Below are positions 1 through 9,792 of a stretch of 64,000 nt of DNA, one piece after another (position 1 is the stretch's first letter; every line of letters begins with the position of its first letter). The notes beneath the pieces are model-generated. The model was given only the letters and a program-made list of their open reading frames with translations. It searched no databases and was not told the origin of the DNA. Made by a program: the position numbers and the translations under genes. Location: assembly GCA_963741615.1 (NCBI GenBank), contig CAVUIU010000019.1, positions 310,001 to 374,000 of the forward strand. The letters run 5' to 3'. Source of the DNA: UBA9676 sp963741615. Lineage in GTDB: Bacteria; Actinomycetota; Actinomycetes; Streptosporangiales; Streptosporangiaceae.

Positions 1-1710
1 CCGGAGAAGGTGATCGCCCGGATCAAGGACCTGGTGCAGGCCAAGAAACTGGCCGGGGTCTCCGACCTGAAGGACCTCACCGACCGGCAGCGCGGCCTGC
101 AGCTGGTGATCGAGATCCGGACCGGGTTCCACGCCGAGGCGGTGCTGGACGAGCTGTACCGGCTTACCCCGATGGAGGAGACGTTCGGCATCAACAACGT
201 CGCGCTCGTCAACGGCCAGCCGAAGGTGCTCGGCCTGCGGGAACTGCTGCAGATCTACGTCGACCACCGCATCGAGGTGGTGCGCCGGCGCAGCGAGTAC
301 CGCCGCCGCAAGCGCGCGGAGCGGCTGCACCTGGTCAACGGCCTGGTGATCGCGCTGCTCAACATCGACGAGGTCATCGAGGTCATCCGGACCAGCGACG
401 ACGCCGCCGCGGCCAAGGACCGGCTGATGTCGGTGTTCGACCTGTCCGTCGTCCAGGCGCAGTACATCCTGGACACCCCGCTGCGCAGGCTGACCCGCTA
501 CGACCGGCTGGAGCTGGAGCGCGAGCGGGAGACGCTGCAGGCCGAGATCGCCGAGCTGACCGCGATCCTGGAGTCGGAGGCACGTCTGCGCGAGGTGGTC
601 TCCGGCGAGCTGGCCGACGTCGCCAAGCGATTCGCCGACCCGCGCCGCACCGTCCTGCTCGAGGGCACCGGGGCGGCCAGGACCGCCGCCGTCCCGCTCG
701 AGGTGGCCGACGACCCCTGCCTGGTGCTGCTCTCCTCGGCCGGGCTCGTGGCCAGGACCGCGACCGCGATCCCGGACGGGCAGGATGGGCAGGGCGGGCA
801 GCCGGGCGGCGGGGCCGCGGGGCCGCGGGCGGCCCATGACGCCATCATCGGGGCGGTGCCGTCCACCGCACGCGGCACCATCGCGGTGGTGACCTCGCTG
901 GGCCGGATGATCAGGCTAGGCGTGCTCGAGATCCCCGCGCTGCCACCCAGTGCCCACTCCCCCGCCCTGTCCGGCGGCGCGCCCATCAGCGAGTTCGTCG
1001 GGCTGGAGTCGGGCGAGACCGTCGTCGGGCTCGCCGCCGCCGATACGGCGGGCGCCGGGCTGGCGCTGGGCACCGCGGGCGGGGTGGTCAAGCGGGTCGC
1101 GCCCGACTACCCCGGCAACGCCACCGACTTCGAGGTGATCGCCCTCAAGGACGGCGACCGGGTGGTCGGCGCGGTCCAGCTGGCCAGCGAGGACCAGGAC
1201 CTGGTGTTCATCACCAGCGATGGCCAGCTGCTGCGGTTCGGGGCGCGGGCCGTGCGGCCGCAGGGCCGCGCCGCGTCCGGGATGGCTGGCATCCGGCTGG
1301 CCGCGCGGGCCTCGGTGATCTGGTTCGGCGCCATCACCGCGGCCGCGGCCGGCGGCACCATCGGTGGGGACAAGAAGTTCCCCGGTGGCGATCCGGCGGG
1401 CGGCCCGGTCGTGGTGACCGTGGCCGGCGCGGTGGGCGCGCTGCCCGGCACCGGGGCGGCGACGGTGAAGATCACCCCGTACCCGGAGTACCCGGCCAAG
1501 GGCCGGGCGACCGGCGGGGTGCGCTGCCACCGGTTCCTCAAGGGCGAGGACGCCCTCGTACTGGCCTGGGCGGGGCCGGCGCCCGCGCGCGGCGCCACCG
1601 ACGCGGGGGTGCCGGTGGACCTGCCCCCGGCCGACGGCCGCCGGGACGGATCGGGGACCCGCGTGCGCGGGCCGCTCACCGCCCTGGGGGGCCTTGCGCC
1701 ACCCGCCTGA
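1..1710 (+). CDS. parC: DNA topoisomerase IV subunit A (ParC), C-terminal part, cut by window start
   Basis: Type IIA topoisomerase A subunit, which cuts and rejoins DNA with ParE to decatenate chromosomes. The reading frame is open from base 1, so the start and the catalytic tyrosine lie outside the window. What is visible is the coiled-coil tower (GINNVALVNGQPKVLGL followed by a long charged helix) and then the C-terminal DNA-wrapping repeats, whose blades keep hydrophobic cores such as LVLLSSAGLVAR and DLVFITSDGQLLRFG. The pairing with parE just downstream on the other strand argues for topoisomerase IV rather than gyrase. The last codons lie in a 36-base direct repeat whose second copy falls just beyond the stop. 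Confidence 0.93.
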   Translation, partial: PEKVIARIKDLVQAKKLAGVSDLKDLTDRQRGLQLVIEIRTGFHAEAVLDELYRLTPMEETFGINNVALVNGQPKVLGLRELLQIYVDHRIEVVRRRSEYRRRKRAERLHLVNGLVIALLNIDEVIEVIRTSDDAAAAKDRLMSVFDLSVVQAQYILDTPLRRLTRYDRLELERERETLQAEIAELTAILESEARLREVVSGELADVAKRFADPRRTVLLEGTGAARTAAVPLEVADDPCLVLLSSAGLVARTATAIPDGQDGQGGQPGGGAAGPRAAHDAIIGAVPSTARGTIAVVTSLGRMIRLGVLEIPALPPSAHSPALSGGAPISEFVGLESGETVVGLAAADTAGAGLALGTAGGVVKRVAPDYPGNATDFEVIALKDGDRVVGAVQLASEDQDLVFITSDGQLLRFGARAVRPQGRAASGMAGIRLAARASVIWFGAITAAAAGGTIGGDKKFPGGDPAGGPVVVTVAGAVGALPGTGAATVKITPYPEYPAKGRATGGVRCHRFLKGEDALVLAWAGPAPARGATDAGVPVDLPPADGRRDGSGTRVRGPLTALGGLAPPA

Positions 1711-1761
1711 CCCAGGTACCCCAACGTGCGCGGGCCGCTCAGCGCCCCCGGCGGCCTTGCG
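1663..1761. repeat. 36-bp direct repeat spanning the parC stop codon
   Basis: Copies at 1663-1698 and 1726-1761 match at 32 of 36 positions and begin with GTGCGCGGGCCGCTCA. They are 63 bases apart, so both lie in the parC frame, with the TGA stop at 1708-1710 between them. The second copy could encode another VRGPL..GGLA tail if the stop were read through. A local duplication of the gene's 3' end is the simplest explanation. Confidence 0.75.
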
Positions 1762-1811
1762 GCCCGTTCAGCCGCGGGCCCGCGGGCCCGGCGCCGCTGC
1801 TGCCAGGCTGC

Positions 1812-2129
1812 TCAGCCGCCCACTCGCCCCGGATCGGCGGCAGCGGTGGCCAGCGCGGCGATGAGGTCCCGCGGCCCCGCTTGCGGCTGGTCGCCGAACT
1901 GCCACCAGCAGGCGATCGACCTGCCCTTCGGCCCCGGGTCGAACACGTCGCCGCGGAAGCACCCGCCCCGGTCCAGCAGTGCCAGGTCCTTGTCGTCCTC
2001 CGCTAAGCCGGCCACGTAGGCGGCGGCATCCAGGAGCGCCGCCGCGCTCCGTGCGGCGCGCACCGGGTCAGCCCCGGCGGCCGCGAGTCGCCAGCCTGCC
2101 TGGGTACGGAGGAATTCGGCCACCAGCAT
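1812..2129 (-). CDS. Hypothetical protein, about 105 aa
   Basis: No function recognised. The frame has strong G/C third-position bias. The protein starts MLVAEFLRTQAGWRLAAAGADPV and is rich in alanine and acidic residues, without a signal peptide or membrane segment; it carries a WWQFGD patch near its C-terminus. I take the ATG at 2129 because the conserved-looking sequence begins there; a longer frame runs to 2162. An AGGA lies only about 4 bases upstream, so the ribosome site is weak. It lies downstream of parE on the same strand after a 142-base gap, and ends facing parC. Confidence 0.55.
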   Translation of the reverse strand: MLVAEFLRTQAGWRLAAAGADPVRAARSAAALLDAAAYVAGLAEDDKDLALLDRGGCFRGDVFDPGPKGRSIACWWQFGDQPQAGPRDLIAALATAAADPGRVGG

Positions 2130-2271
2130 CTTCCTAGTCACTCTTCGTACACTAGCAAGCACGACTAGTAACTAACTGTTTCCCTTACCGTGTCGGGCCG
2201 GGTACCGGGCCGTGATCACGGACGATCGCATGCCGTTTACCGGGGGCAATAGTCCGTGATCATGGTGGCCG

Positions 2272-4488
2272 TCAGGCGTCGATGCGGGCCGGGTCCAGCT
2301 CTGCCGCGCCGCCCACGATGAAGTCGCGCCGCGGCGCGACCTCGCTGCCCATGAGCAGATCGAACATGGCGGTGGCGGCGGCGGTGTCCTCGATCCTGAT
2401 CCGGCGCAGGGTCCGGTGACGCGGGTCCATGGTGGTCTCCGCGAGCTGGCCCGCGTCCATCTCACCCAGGCCCTTGTACCGCTGCAGGGGCTCCTTCCAG
2501 CGCTGGCCCTTACGCTCGAGTTCCAGCAGCGTGCGGCGCAGCTCCCCGTCGGAGTAGGTGTAGGTGTACTTGTGCTGGCCCTTGCGCGGGCTGGCCACCT
2601 CGATGCGGTGCAGCGGCGGGACCGCGGCGAACACCCGGCCCGCGTCCAGCATGGGGCGCAGATACCGGTGGAACAGCGTCAGCAGCAGGCACCTGATGTG
2701 CGCGCCGTCCACGTCCGCGTCGGACATGAAGATCACCCGCTGGTAGCGGGCCGAGTCCAGGTCGAACGAGGTGCCCGAGCCGGCCCCGATCACCTGGATG
2801 ATCGCCGCGCACTCGGCGTTCTTCAGCATGTCGGCGAGAGATGCCTTCTGCACGTTGAGGATCTTGCCGCGGATCGGCAGCAGCGCCTGGAACTCCGAAT
2901 CGCGTGCCAGCTTGGCGGTGCCGAGCGCGGAGTCACCCTCGACGATGAAAAGCTCGCTGCGGTCATCCGCGCTGCGGCAGTCCACCAGCTTGGCCGGGAG
3001 CGCTGAGGAAGCGAGGGCGGACTTGCGGCGCTGGTTGTCGCGGTGCTCCCGGGCGGCGACCCTGGCCCGGGCCGCGGCCGCCACCTTCTCCAGCAGGGCG
3101 CGTGACTGCTGCTTGGTCGCCCGGCTCCGCGACTCGAAATAGCCGCGCAGCTCCGCGGCCACCACCTGCGCCACGATCCGCGACGCGGCGGGCGTGCCCA
3201 GCACTTCCTTGGTCTGACCCTCGAACTGGGGTTCCGGCACCCGGACCGCGATCACCGCGGTGAGTCCCTCGGCCACGTCGTCCTTGATCGCCGGCTCGTC
3301 GCCGTTCCTCAGCAGCCGGGCCGCGCGCAGCTGCTCATTCAAGGTCCTGACCAGTGCACGCTCGAAACCGGTCACGTGCGTGCCGCCCTTGGGGGTGGCG
3401 ATCACGTTGACGAACGAACGGGTCACCGTGTCGTACCCGGAGCCCCAGCGCAGTGCCACGTCCACGGTCAGCTCGCGCTCCACGTCGGCCGGGGTCATGT
3501 GCCCCTGCTCGTCGAGGACCGGGACCGTCTCGGTGAACTGCCCGGAACCCGCGAGCCGGACCACGTCGGTGACGGGTTCCCCGGGCGAGAGGTGGGCGCA
3601 GAACTCGCTGATCCCCCCGTCGAACCGGAACATCTCCTCCCGCTCCGCCCCCGCCGGGAGCCCGGGCGCGTCCGGCATCGCCGGCCCGCCCCCGGCGGCC
3701 GCGACCTCGGTCAGGGTGAGCCCGGCGCCCGCAAGCGCTGCCGGTATGTCGTCACCGGGAGGCCGCTCGTCGCGGATCCGGACGGTGAGGCCGGGCACGA
3801 GGTAGGCGGTCTGCCTGGCCCGCTGCCTCAGCGCATCGAAACTCCACCGGGAGTCACGCACGAACACCTGCGGATCAGGCCAGAACCTGATCCGGGTACC
3901 GGTCACCTTCTTCGCCACCCGGCGCACCTGGCGCAGGCCCCGGTGGGCGGTGAACGGAGCTGTCGGGCCCGGCCCGGCGAACTCCCCCGGGACTCCCCGG
4001 CGGAAGCTGGCCGCCCACTCGTGCCCTTCCCGATCGACGCTCACGTCCATCCGCGCTGCGAGGGCGTTCACCACCGAGGCACCGACTCCGTGCAGGCCGC
4101 CCGAGGCGGTGTACGACCCGCCCCCGAACTTGCCGCCCGCGTGCAGCCGGGTCATCACAAGTTCGACACCGGTGAGCCCGGTTTTCGGCTCCACGTCGAC
4201 GGGGATGCCCCGGCCGTTGTCCCGCACCTCCGCCGACCCGTCGGGGTGCAGCACCACCTCGATGACCGTCCCGTGGCCGGCGAGCGCCTCGTCCACGGAG
4301 TTGTCGAAGATCTCCCACAGGCAGTGCATCAGGCCACGGCTGTCGGTCGAGCCGATGTACATGCCGGGGCGCTTGCGGACCGCCTCCAGGCCCTCCAGCA
4401 CCGACAGGTGACGCGCCGTGTAGGCGTCGGCGGCATGCGCCGCGGCTCGGGCCGGGGGCCGTGCGGAGACGGCGGCTTCGGCGGTCAC
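2272..4488 (-). CDS. parE: DNA topoisomerase IV subunit B (ParE)
   Basis: ATPase subunit of topoisomerase IV, 738 aa. The GHKL ATP site is intact: EIFDNSVDEALAG (about 59-71), DNGRGIP (90-96) and the GGLHGVGASVVNALA loop near 130. The transducer follows, and then a toprim domain with EGDSALG and DADVDGAHI for metal binding. A GTG start at 4488 sits about 7 bases after GGAGGAG. It converges on parC and is divergent from the small gene at 4782. I prefer ParE to GyrB because of the parC partner and because Streptomyces has a second gyrB-type gene (parE) beside hrdB, as here. Confidence 0.93.
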   Translation of the reverse strand: MTAEAAVSARPPARAAAHAADAYTARHLSVLEGLEAVRKRPGMYIGSTDSRGLMHCLWEIFDNSVDEALAGHGTVIEVVLHPDGSAEVRDNGRGIPVDVEPKTGLTGVELVMTRLHAGGKFGGGSYTASGGLHGVGASVVNALAARMDVSVDREGHEWAASFRRGVPGEFAGPGPTAPFTAHRGLRQVRRVAKKVTGTRIRFWPDPQVFVRDSRWSFDALRQRARQTAYLVPGLTVRIRDERPPGDDIPAALAGAGLTLTEVAAAGGGPAMPDAPGLPAGAEREEMFRFDGGISEFCAHLSPGEPVTDVVRLAGSGQFTETVPVLDEQGHMTPADVERELTVDVALRWGSGYDTVTRSFVNVIATPKGGTHVTGFERALVRTLNEQLRAARLLRNGDEPAIKDDVAEGLTAVIAVRVPEPQFEGQTKEVLGTPAASRIVAQVVAAELRGYFESRSRATKQQSRALLEKVAAAARARVAAREHRDNQRRKSALASSALPAKLVDCRSADDRSELFIVEGDSALGTAKLARDSEFQALLPIRGKILNVQKASLADMLKNAECAAIIQVIGAGSGTSFDLDSARYQRVIFMSDADVDGAHIRCLLLTLFHRYLRPMLDAGRVFAAVPPLHRIEVASPRKGQHKYTYTYSDGELRRTLLELERKGQRWKEPLQRYKGLGEMDAGQLAETTMDPRHRTLRRIRIEDTAAATAMFDLLMGSEVAPRRDFIVGGAAELDPARIDA

Positions 4489-4781
4489 GGGAGCTCTCCT
4501 CCGATGGTGGCGGCCGGGGATCTCACCGGCCTGAACGGCAGACTAGCCGCCCTGCGCGGGTGCTATGTGGAGCCACGCCGCCGGACATAGCCTCATCACC
4601 TGGGACAATGCAGAAGATACAGTGGTCGGCATGCCGGGTGGCGGTTGCGGAACAAACCCGTTCGCTCTTGGCGTATGTGGCCGTGGGATGGGAACGTGAG
4701 GATCTGTCTGGTTGTTGGGTAGCGAGTGAGGGGATTCACCCGCCGGCTTCGGGGCCGGCGGCACGGCACGAAGGAGGCGAC

Positions 4782-4985
4782 ATGACCGGTGCTATGGCTC
4801 CCAGCCAGCCGCTGACCGCCATGGACCTGTGCGACCGTTGTGGCGCCCAGGCGTACGTGCGTGTCGTGCTCCCGGGTTCGGGCGAACTGCTCTTCTGTGC
4901 GCATCACAGCCGCCAGCACGCCGCCGCGCTCGCCAAGGTCGCCGTCGACATCCAGGACGAGACGGAGCGGCTCTCCCAGGGCTGA
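4782..4985 (+). CDS. Small zinc-ribbon-like protein (DUF7455 type), 67 aa
   Basis: Short conserved actinobacterial protein of unknown role. It has a CDRC pair near the N-terminus and a CAHH pair about 20 residues later, a pattern that could hold one zinc. The ATG at 4782 is preceded by a strong AAGGAGG at optimal spacing, so I reject the longer frame beginning upstream. Proteins of this kind sit between parE and the principal sigma factor gene in Streptomyces, and the arrangement is the same here: divergent from parE, convergent with the sigma gene. The 293 bases between it and parE must hold both promoters, but I could not pick convincing -35/-10 boxes. Confidence 0.85.
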   Translation: MTGAMAPSQPLTAMDLCDRCGAQAYVRVVLPGSGELLFCAHHSRQHAAALAKVAVDIQDETERLSQG

Positions 4986-5007
4986 CCGGCCAGCCAATGC
5001 CGCGAGG

Positions 5008-6894
5008 TCAGTCGAGATAGTCCCGCAGCACCTGTGACCGTGATGGGTGACGCAGCTTGGACATGGTCTTCGACTCGATCTGGCGAATGCGTTCCCTCGT
5101 CACCCCATAGACCTTGCCGATTTCGTCGAGGGTCTTGGGCTGGCCATCGGTGAGCCCGAACCGCATCGAGACAACCCCGGCCTCCCGTTCGGAGAGGGTG
5201 TCGAGCACCGAGTGCAGCTGCTCCTGGAGCAGCGTGAAGCTCACCGCCTCACCCGGCTGGATCGCCTCGGAGTCCTCGATCAGGTCGCCGAACTCGCTGT
5301 CGCCGTCCTCGCCCAGCGGGGTGTGCAGCGAAATCGGCTCCCGGCCGTATTTCTGCACCTCGATGACCTTTTCCGGGGTCATGTCGAGCTCGGCAGCCAG
5401 CTCCTCGGGGGTCGGCTCCCGGCCCAGGTCCTGGAGCATCTGCCGCTGCACACGGGCCAGCTTGTTGATGACCTCCACCATGTGCACCGGGATCCGGATC
5501 GTCCGTGCCTGGTCCGCCATCGCCCGGGTGATGGCCTGCCGGATCCACCAGGTCGCGTAGGTGGAGAACTTGTAGCCCTTGGTGTAGTCGAACTTCTCCA
5601 CCGCCCGGATCAGGCCGAGGTTCCCCTCCTGGATGAGATCGAGGAACAGCATGCCCCGGCCGGTGTAGCGCTTGGCGAGCGAGACCACCAGCCGCAGGTT
5701 CGCCTCCAGCAGGTGGTTCTTCGCGCGGCGGCCGTCCTCGGCGATCCACTCCATGTCGAAACGCTGCTCGCGATGCAGCCCCTCGGCGGCCTCGGCCAGC
5801 TTCTCCTCGGCGAACAGCCCGGCCTCGATGCGCTTGGCGAGCTCGACCTCCTGCTCGGCGTTGAGCAGCGGCACCTTGCCGATCTGCTTGAGGTAGTCCT
5901 TGACCGGGTCGGCGGTGGCACCGGCCGAGGCCACCTGTGCCGCGGGAAGGTCGTCGTCGTCGTCGCCGTAGACGAACGCCTCGTCCTCGCCCTCGACGGC
6001 GCCCGGCCGGGCGCGGCCTGCCTGCTCGGCGGTGGCCTCACCGGCGGCGGCCAGTGGCGCGGCCACCTCCCCGGCCACGCTGCCTCCGGGAGCTCCCGGC
6101 TCCGCCAGCGTGCCATCCGCGACCTTGCCACCCGTGAGACCGTCGTCCGCGAGCGCATCGCCCAGGTCCTCGGCGACCGCGTCGGTGCCGTCCTCGTCTT
6201 CCTCGAGGAGGACGTCCACCTCTACGTCGTCGACGTTGACGGGAACGAGGTCGGCCAGGTCGTCAAGATCGACCACATCCAGGGCGGCCTCGACCTCCAG
6301 GTCGGCTTCGTCCGGGCCAGCCATGTCCGCGTCCGCCAGCTCGGCAACGTCCGCCAGCTCGGCAACGTCCGCCGGGCCGTCCGCGTCCAGGCCGTCCGCG
6401 CCGTCCGGGCGGCCGGAGCCCGCATCGGGCGCTTCGCGCAGCGTCCGCGCGGCATTCGCCGCGCCGCTGCCGTTGACGCGTGCCGTGCCGGCGCTGGCGG
6501 CATCGGTGTCGCTCGTACCGCCCGATGCCGGTTTCCGGCCCTTGCGGCCGGATCCGCCCCGCTCCATCGCTGCCGGGCGCGATCCGCCGTCACCGGCGGG
6601 CAGGCTCTCAGGCGTCATGTCGTCCTCGGATTCCACGTCCGGTCCAGCCGGTGTGACGGAGGCCACCGGGGCTGCGGCGCCCCGGCGCGGCCGGGCGCGC
6701 TTGCCGCGCGCTGGGGGTGCGCCGACCGGCTGGTTCTGGTCCACCAAGGCGACCGGGGCGTCCGTCCGTGACCGGGATGCCTCGTCCGATCCGGTCCGCC
6801 CGGAAGCCTGCTGACCCGCCGCCTGGCGGCCCTGGGCCTGCTGGCTGGGCTGCCTCCGCGCTGCGGAGCCTGCAGCGCTTGCCACCGCGGTCAC
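5008..6894 (-). CDS. hrdB: Principal RNA polymerase sigma factor (HrdB/SigA)
   Basis: Primary sigma-70 factor. The N-terminal half is a long, low-complexity acidic region containing repeated ADVAEL units. Region 1.2 follows (DPVKDYLKQIGKVPLL), then region 2 (NLRLVVSLAKRYTGRG, DLIQEGNLGLIRAVEKFDY, TYATWWIRQAI), region 3, and region 4 with its helix-turn-helix (TLDEIGKVYGVTRERIRQIE) up to a DYLD end. These are the housekeeping-type sequences. Start: GTG at 6894 or GTG at 6885, both just after AAGGAAGG; the frame extends back to a TTG at 6996 that has no ribosome site. The 5' region 6895-7195 is free of genes and should carry the promoter. Confidence 0.95.
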   Translation of the reverse strand: MTAVASAAGSAARRQPSQQAQGRQAAGQQASGRTGSDEASRSRTDAPVALVDQNQPVGAPPARGKRARPRRGAAAPVASVTPAGPDVESEDDMTPESLPAGDGGSRPAAMERGGSGRKGRKPASGGTSDTDAASAGTARVNGSGAANAARTLREAPDAGSGRPDGADGLDADGPADVAELADVAELADADMAGPDEADLEVEAALDVVDLDDLADLVPVNVDDVEVDVLLEEDEDGTDAVAEDLGDALADDGLTGGKVADGTLAEPGAPGGSVAGEVAAPLAAAGEATAEQAGRARPGAVEGEDEAFVYGDDDDDLPAAQVASAGATADPVKDYLKQIGKVPLLNAEQEVELAKRIEAGLFAEEKLAEAAEGLHREQRFDMEWIAEDGRRAKNHLLEANLRLVVSLAKRYTGRGMLFLDLIQEGNLGLIRAVEKFDYTKGYKFSTYATWWIRQAITRAMADQARTIRIPVHMVEVINKLARVQRQMLQDLGREPTPEELAAELDMTPEKVIEVQKYGREPISLHTPLGEDGDSEFGDLIEDSEAIQPGEAVSFTLLQEQLHSVLDTLSEREAGVVSMRFGLTDGQPKTLDEIGKVYGVTRERIRQIESKTMSKLRHPSRSQVLRDYLD

Positions 6895-7195
6895 CCCTTC
6901 CTTCGCTGGATGGCGGCCCGCCAAGCCGCGAATGACATCTGACTGTCCGACCTGGCAGGCGACACAGACACCTCTCCTGCGTACGTGAGCGGGCAATGGA
7001 CCCTACTGCATGCACCCCGATGTCGGGACCAACCGGGAGTCCCGGGAAACGCCGCGCTTCACCACCGCCGCGCCTCCCTTTCCTCCCGCCAACCACCTTA
7101 GGCGGAGTCGACGGGTAGCTCGAACCGACTGCGGACCCGGGAGGGCCCGCAGGGTCATCCCCCATTCCCATCCGCTTCCCATGCGCACTAACGCT
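6895..7195. other. Intergenic region upstream of the principal sigma factor gene
   Basis: About 300 bases between the sigma gene and the end of the PP2C gene, both on the minus strand. It should hold the sigma gene promoter. A TAGGGT hexamer on the minus strand near 7008 could be a -10 box, but I see no good -35 at the right distance. I found no convincing SigR-type GGAAT/GTT pair and no terminator hairpin with a T tract. Confidence 0.4.
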
Positions 7196-9466
7196 TCATC
7201 CCCTACCCGTTCTCCCCGAGGCATTCGCGGCGGCCCGGTCACTGGCCGGCGTTCCCGCGTCCCGCTTCGGCACATGCAGCACCAGCACGGTCACGTCATC
7301 GTCTTGTTCATAACCGGTGAGCATGCGGTCAACCAGGAATTCCAGCAACCTTGCCGGGTCCTCCGCCACGCCCGGCGACGCCTGCGCGGCCACCGCGACC
7401 AGCTCATCGAGCCCCGCATCCAGGCCCCGGCGCCGGTTCTCGACCAGCCCGTCGGAGTAGAGCACCGCGGTGTTGCCCGGAGGCAGGCGGAACACGTACT
7501 GCTGGCGGGGGCTGGCCCAGCCCAGGGGCGTCCCGGCCTCCCCCAGTTCGAGCCGGGGCGGGGCGTCCCGCGACATCAGCAGCGGCGGCGGATGGCCCGC
7601 GTTGCCGGCCAGGCCTTCGCCGGACACCGGGTCGAACACCAGGTAGGCCACGGTGGTCACCTGCTCGTCGAGTTCGGTCGCGGTGAAAAGGCGGTCAAGC
7701 CCGGCCAGCACGGCGGCGGGCCGCGGGTCGGTCAGCGCGAGCGCGCGCAGCGCGTTGCGCACACGGCCCATCCCGGCCGCGGCGGACAGCCCCTTGCCCA
7801 TGACGTCCCCGGCCGCGACCGCGAGACGCCCGTCGGGGAGCCGGAAGGCGTCGTACCAGTCGCCGCCGATCTCCATGTTCCTGGTGACCGGGAGATAGCT
7901 CGCATCAAGGATGATCCCCGGCACGCTCGGCAGGCGGTCCGGCAGCAGGCTGCGCTGGAGGGTCTCCGCCGTGGCGTGCTCACGCTCGAACATCGAGGCG
8001 CGCTCCACCGCCAGTGCGCACTGGCCGGCCAGCGCCTCAAGGAAGACCCTTTCCTCGTCCGTGATCTTCCTCGGCCTGGTGAAGGAGAAGCGCAGCGCTC
8101 CCAGCGCCGCCCCGGCGGCGAGCAGTGGCATCCCGACCCAGGCCTTCTCGTCGGTATGGGTGAGGAACAGCTCAACGTCCGCCAGGCCCTCGAACGCCTT
8201 GCGCAGCCCGTCGGGGTTCTCCACCAGCAGCGGGCGGCGGGTGTTGATGGCCATGGTGATCACGCTGGGCACGTCCAGCGGGATGTCCCCGGCCGGGGCG
8301 CCGGGGCCGTCGGGCATCCCGGTGGGGTTGAGGTGGTGCACCCGCAGCCGTTCCGGGTCGAGCAGCGCGACCGCGGAGCGGTCGGCACCGATGGCCGACC
8401 GGCCGACCTCGGTGATGACCTCCACCACCTGCTCCACCGTGAGCGCCTCGGCCAGCATCGAGGTGGCCTGCTGGAGCCGGGCGGTGCGCAGCGCCGCGGC
8501 GGACAGCTGCTCGGTCAGCCGGCCCCGCATCTCCTCGGCCTCGCGCTGGGCGGTGACGTCGGTGCTGGCGCCCACCCACTCGATGATCTTCCCGTCCCGC
8601 TCGATCGGGACCGCGCGCACGTCATAGTGCCGGTATGAGCCGGTCTTGGCGCGGACCCGGTAACGGTTGTCGAATATCTTGCCGGCCTGGACGCACTCCT
8701 CCCAGTCCCGCTCGACCCGTTCCCGGTCCTCGGGATGAACCGCCTCCAGCCAGCCGCTCCCCAGGTATTCTTCCGGGCTCTGGCCGGTGATCCACCGCCA
8801 CTCCGGTGAGTCTTCGGCGATCTGGCCGGTCGGCGTGGTCACCCAGACGATCTGCGCGCCCGCCTGGACCAGGGACCGGTAGCGCTCCTCGCTCCGGCGG
8901 ACCGCCTCCTCGGCGTTGCGGCGCTCGGTGACGTTGACGGCGATCAGGGCGACCCCGGAGATGTCCCCCTCGGGGTCGTGCGAGGGGAACCAGGAGAACG
9001 CCCAGTGCCGGGCCTGGACAGACGCCGCAGGAGCCGCCGTCGCCCGATCGGCGCCGGCGGCGCCGTCGGCCGCCACCGCGGCCCCGCCCGCGCCCGCGGA
9101 CGGCCCGCCGATGCACTGGTCAGGCTCGAAAAGTGGCTGATCATCGGCCAGGACGTGGTGGATCGCGGCCTCGGCGCGTGATGCGAGCGAATCAGGCCAG
9201 ACCTGGGATGGAAGCAGCCCGAGGTGGTCAGACCCGTTGCGGCCGTGCAGCCGGGCGAGGCTGCGGTTGATCCTCCGGAAGCGCAGGTCGGTACCGAAGA
9301 AGGCGAACCCGATCGGCGCCTCGCGCAGCAGCGTCGCCAGCAGCGCAGAGTCGGAGACATCCAGGCCAGACACTCGTGGCTGCGGCACGGAGGTGTCTGT
9401 GCTCATCGAGCGGACACCCACCCCGTGAGAGCGGATACCCGGCCCGTGAGTGAGCCCGCCATCCAT
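7196..9466 (-). CDS. PAS-PAS-GAF-PP2C phosphatase (RsbU/SpoIIE-type regulator)
   Basis: Probable environmental-sensing serine/threonine phosphatase acting in a partner-switching pathway on an anti-anti-sigma factor. Domain order in about 756 residues: a first PAS (APIGFAFFGTDLRFRRINRSLA) interrupted by an alanine-rich insert, a second PAS (RYRSLVQAGAQIVWV to GASTDVTAQREAEE), a GAF domain (about 330-490), then a PP2C/SpoIIE domain with GGDWYD, GDVMGKG, YSDGLVE and DDDVTVLVL, the metal-binding aspartates being present. Start is ATG 9466 after AGGAAGGAG. No cognate kinase or STAS protein is adjacent, so its target is unknown. Confidence 0.88.
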   Translation of the reverse strand: MDGGLTHGPGIRSHGVGVRSMSTDTSVPQPRVSGLDVSDSALLATLLREAPIGFAFFGTDLRFRRINRSLARLHGRNGSDHLGLLPSQVWPDSLASRAEAAIHHVLADDQPLFEPDQCIGGPSAGAGGAAVAADGAAGADRATAAPAASVQARHWAFSWFPSHDPEGDISGVALIAVNVTERRNAEEAVRRSEERYRSLVQAGAQIVWVTTPTGQIAEDSPEWRWITGQSPEEYLGSGWLEAVHPEDRERVERDWEECVQAGKIFDNRYRVRAKTGSYRHYDVRAVPIERDGKIIEWVGASTDVTAQREAEEMRGRLTEQLSAAALRTARLQQATSMLAEALTVEQVVEVITEVGRSAIGADRSAVALLDPERLRVHHLNPTGMPDGPGAPAGDIPLDVPSVITMAINTRRPLLVENPDGLRKAFEGLADVELFLTHTDEKAWVGMPLLAAGAALGALRFSFTRPRKITDEERVFLEALAGQCALAVERASMFEREHATAETLQRSLLPDRLPSVPGIILDASYLPVTRNMEIGGDWYDAFRLPDGRLAVAAGDVMGKGLSAAAGMGRVRNALRALALTDPRPAAVLAGLDRLFTATELDEQVTTVAYLVFDPVSGEGLAGNAGHPPPLLMSRDAPPRLELGEAGTPLGWASPRQQYVFRLPPGNTAVLYSDGLVENRRRGLDAGLDELVAVAAQASPGVAEDPARLLEFLVDRMLTGYEQDDDVTVLVLHVPKRDAGTPASDRAAANASGRTGRG

Positions 9467-9792
9467 AGGCTCCTTCCTGCTCACTGCGGACACAAGCAGG
9501 CTAGCGTCAACAACGCGGCAGCGCGGAACCATCGGTTCGGCATCGCGCCGGCTCTGCCTACCACAGGCCGGCCGCCGCGGTCTCCACGGTGGTCGTGCGG
9601 TAAGTCCACCACATCCTAAGCCAGATCGGGCTCCCGGGCCGACGTGACCGGCATCCCGAGCGGGTTGGCCGGCCCGCGGACCCGCCGCGGGAGGGGAAAC
9701 GGGAAGGGAAGCGCGCGCTGCCGGGTGACAAATTCGGGCCGGGATCGCGCTGATCGTGCGCGGTGCGGTGCAGATCTGGGAAACTGTGGCTT
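9467..9792. other. Divergent intergenic region
   Basis: Between the PP2C gene (minus strand) and the unrecognised gene starting near 9793 (plus strand). It must contain promoters for both directions. I see no clear operator palindrome, riboswitch or small RNA signature. A large open frame crosses part of it on the minus strand but lacks a ribosome site and codes a proline/arginine-rich shadow. Confidence 0.4.

Noticed and set aside
6895..6996. N-terminal extension of the sigma factor from the TTG at 6996
   Set aside because: No ribosome site, and the GTG codons at 6894 and 6885 lie just after AAGGAAGG.
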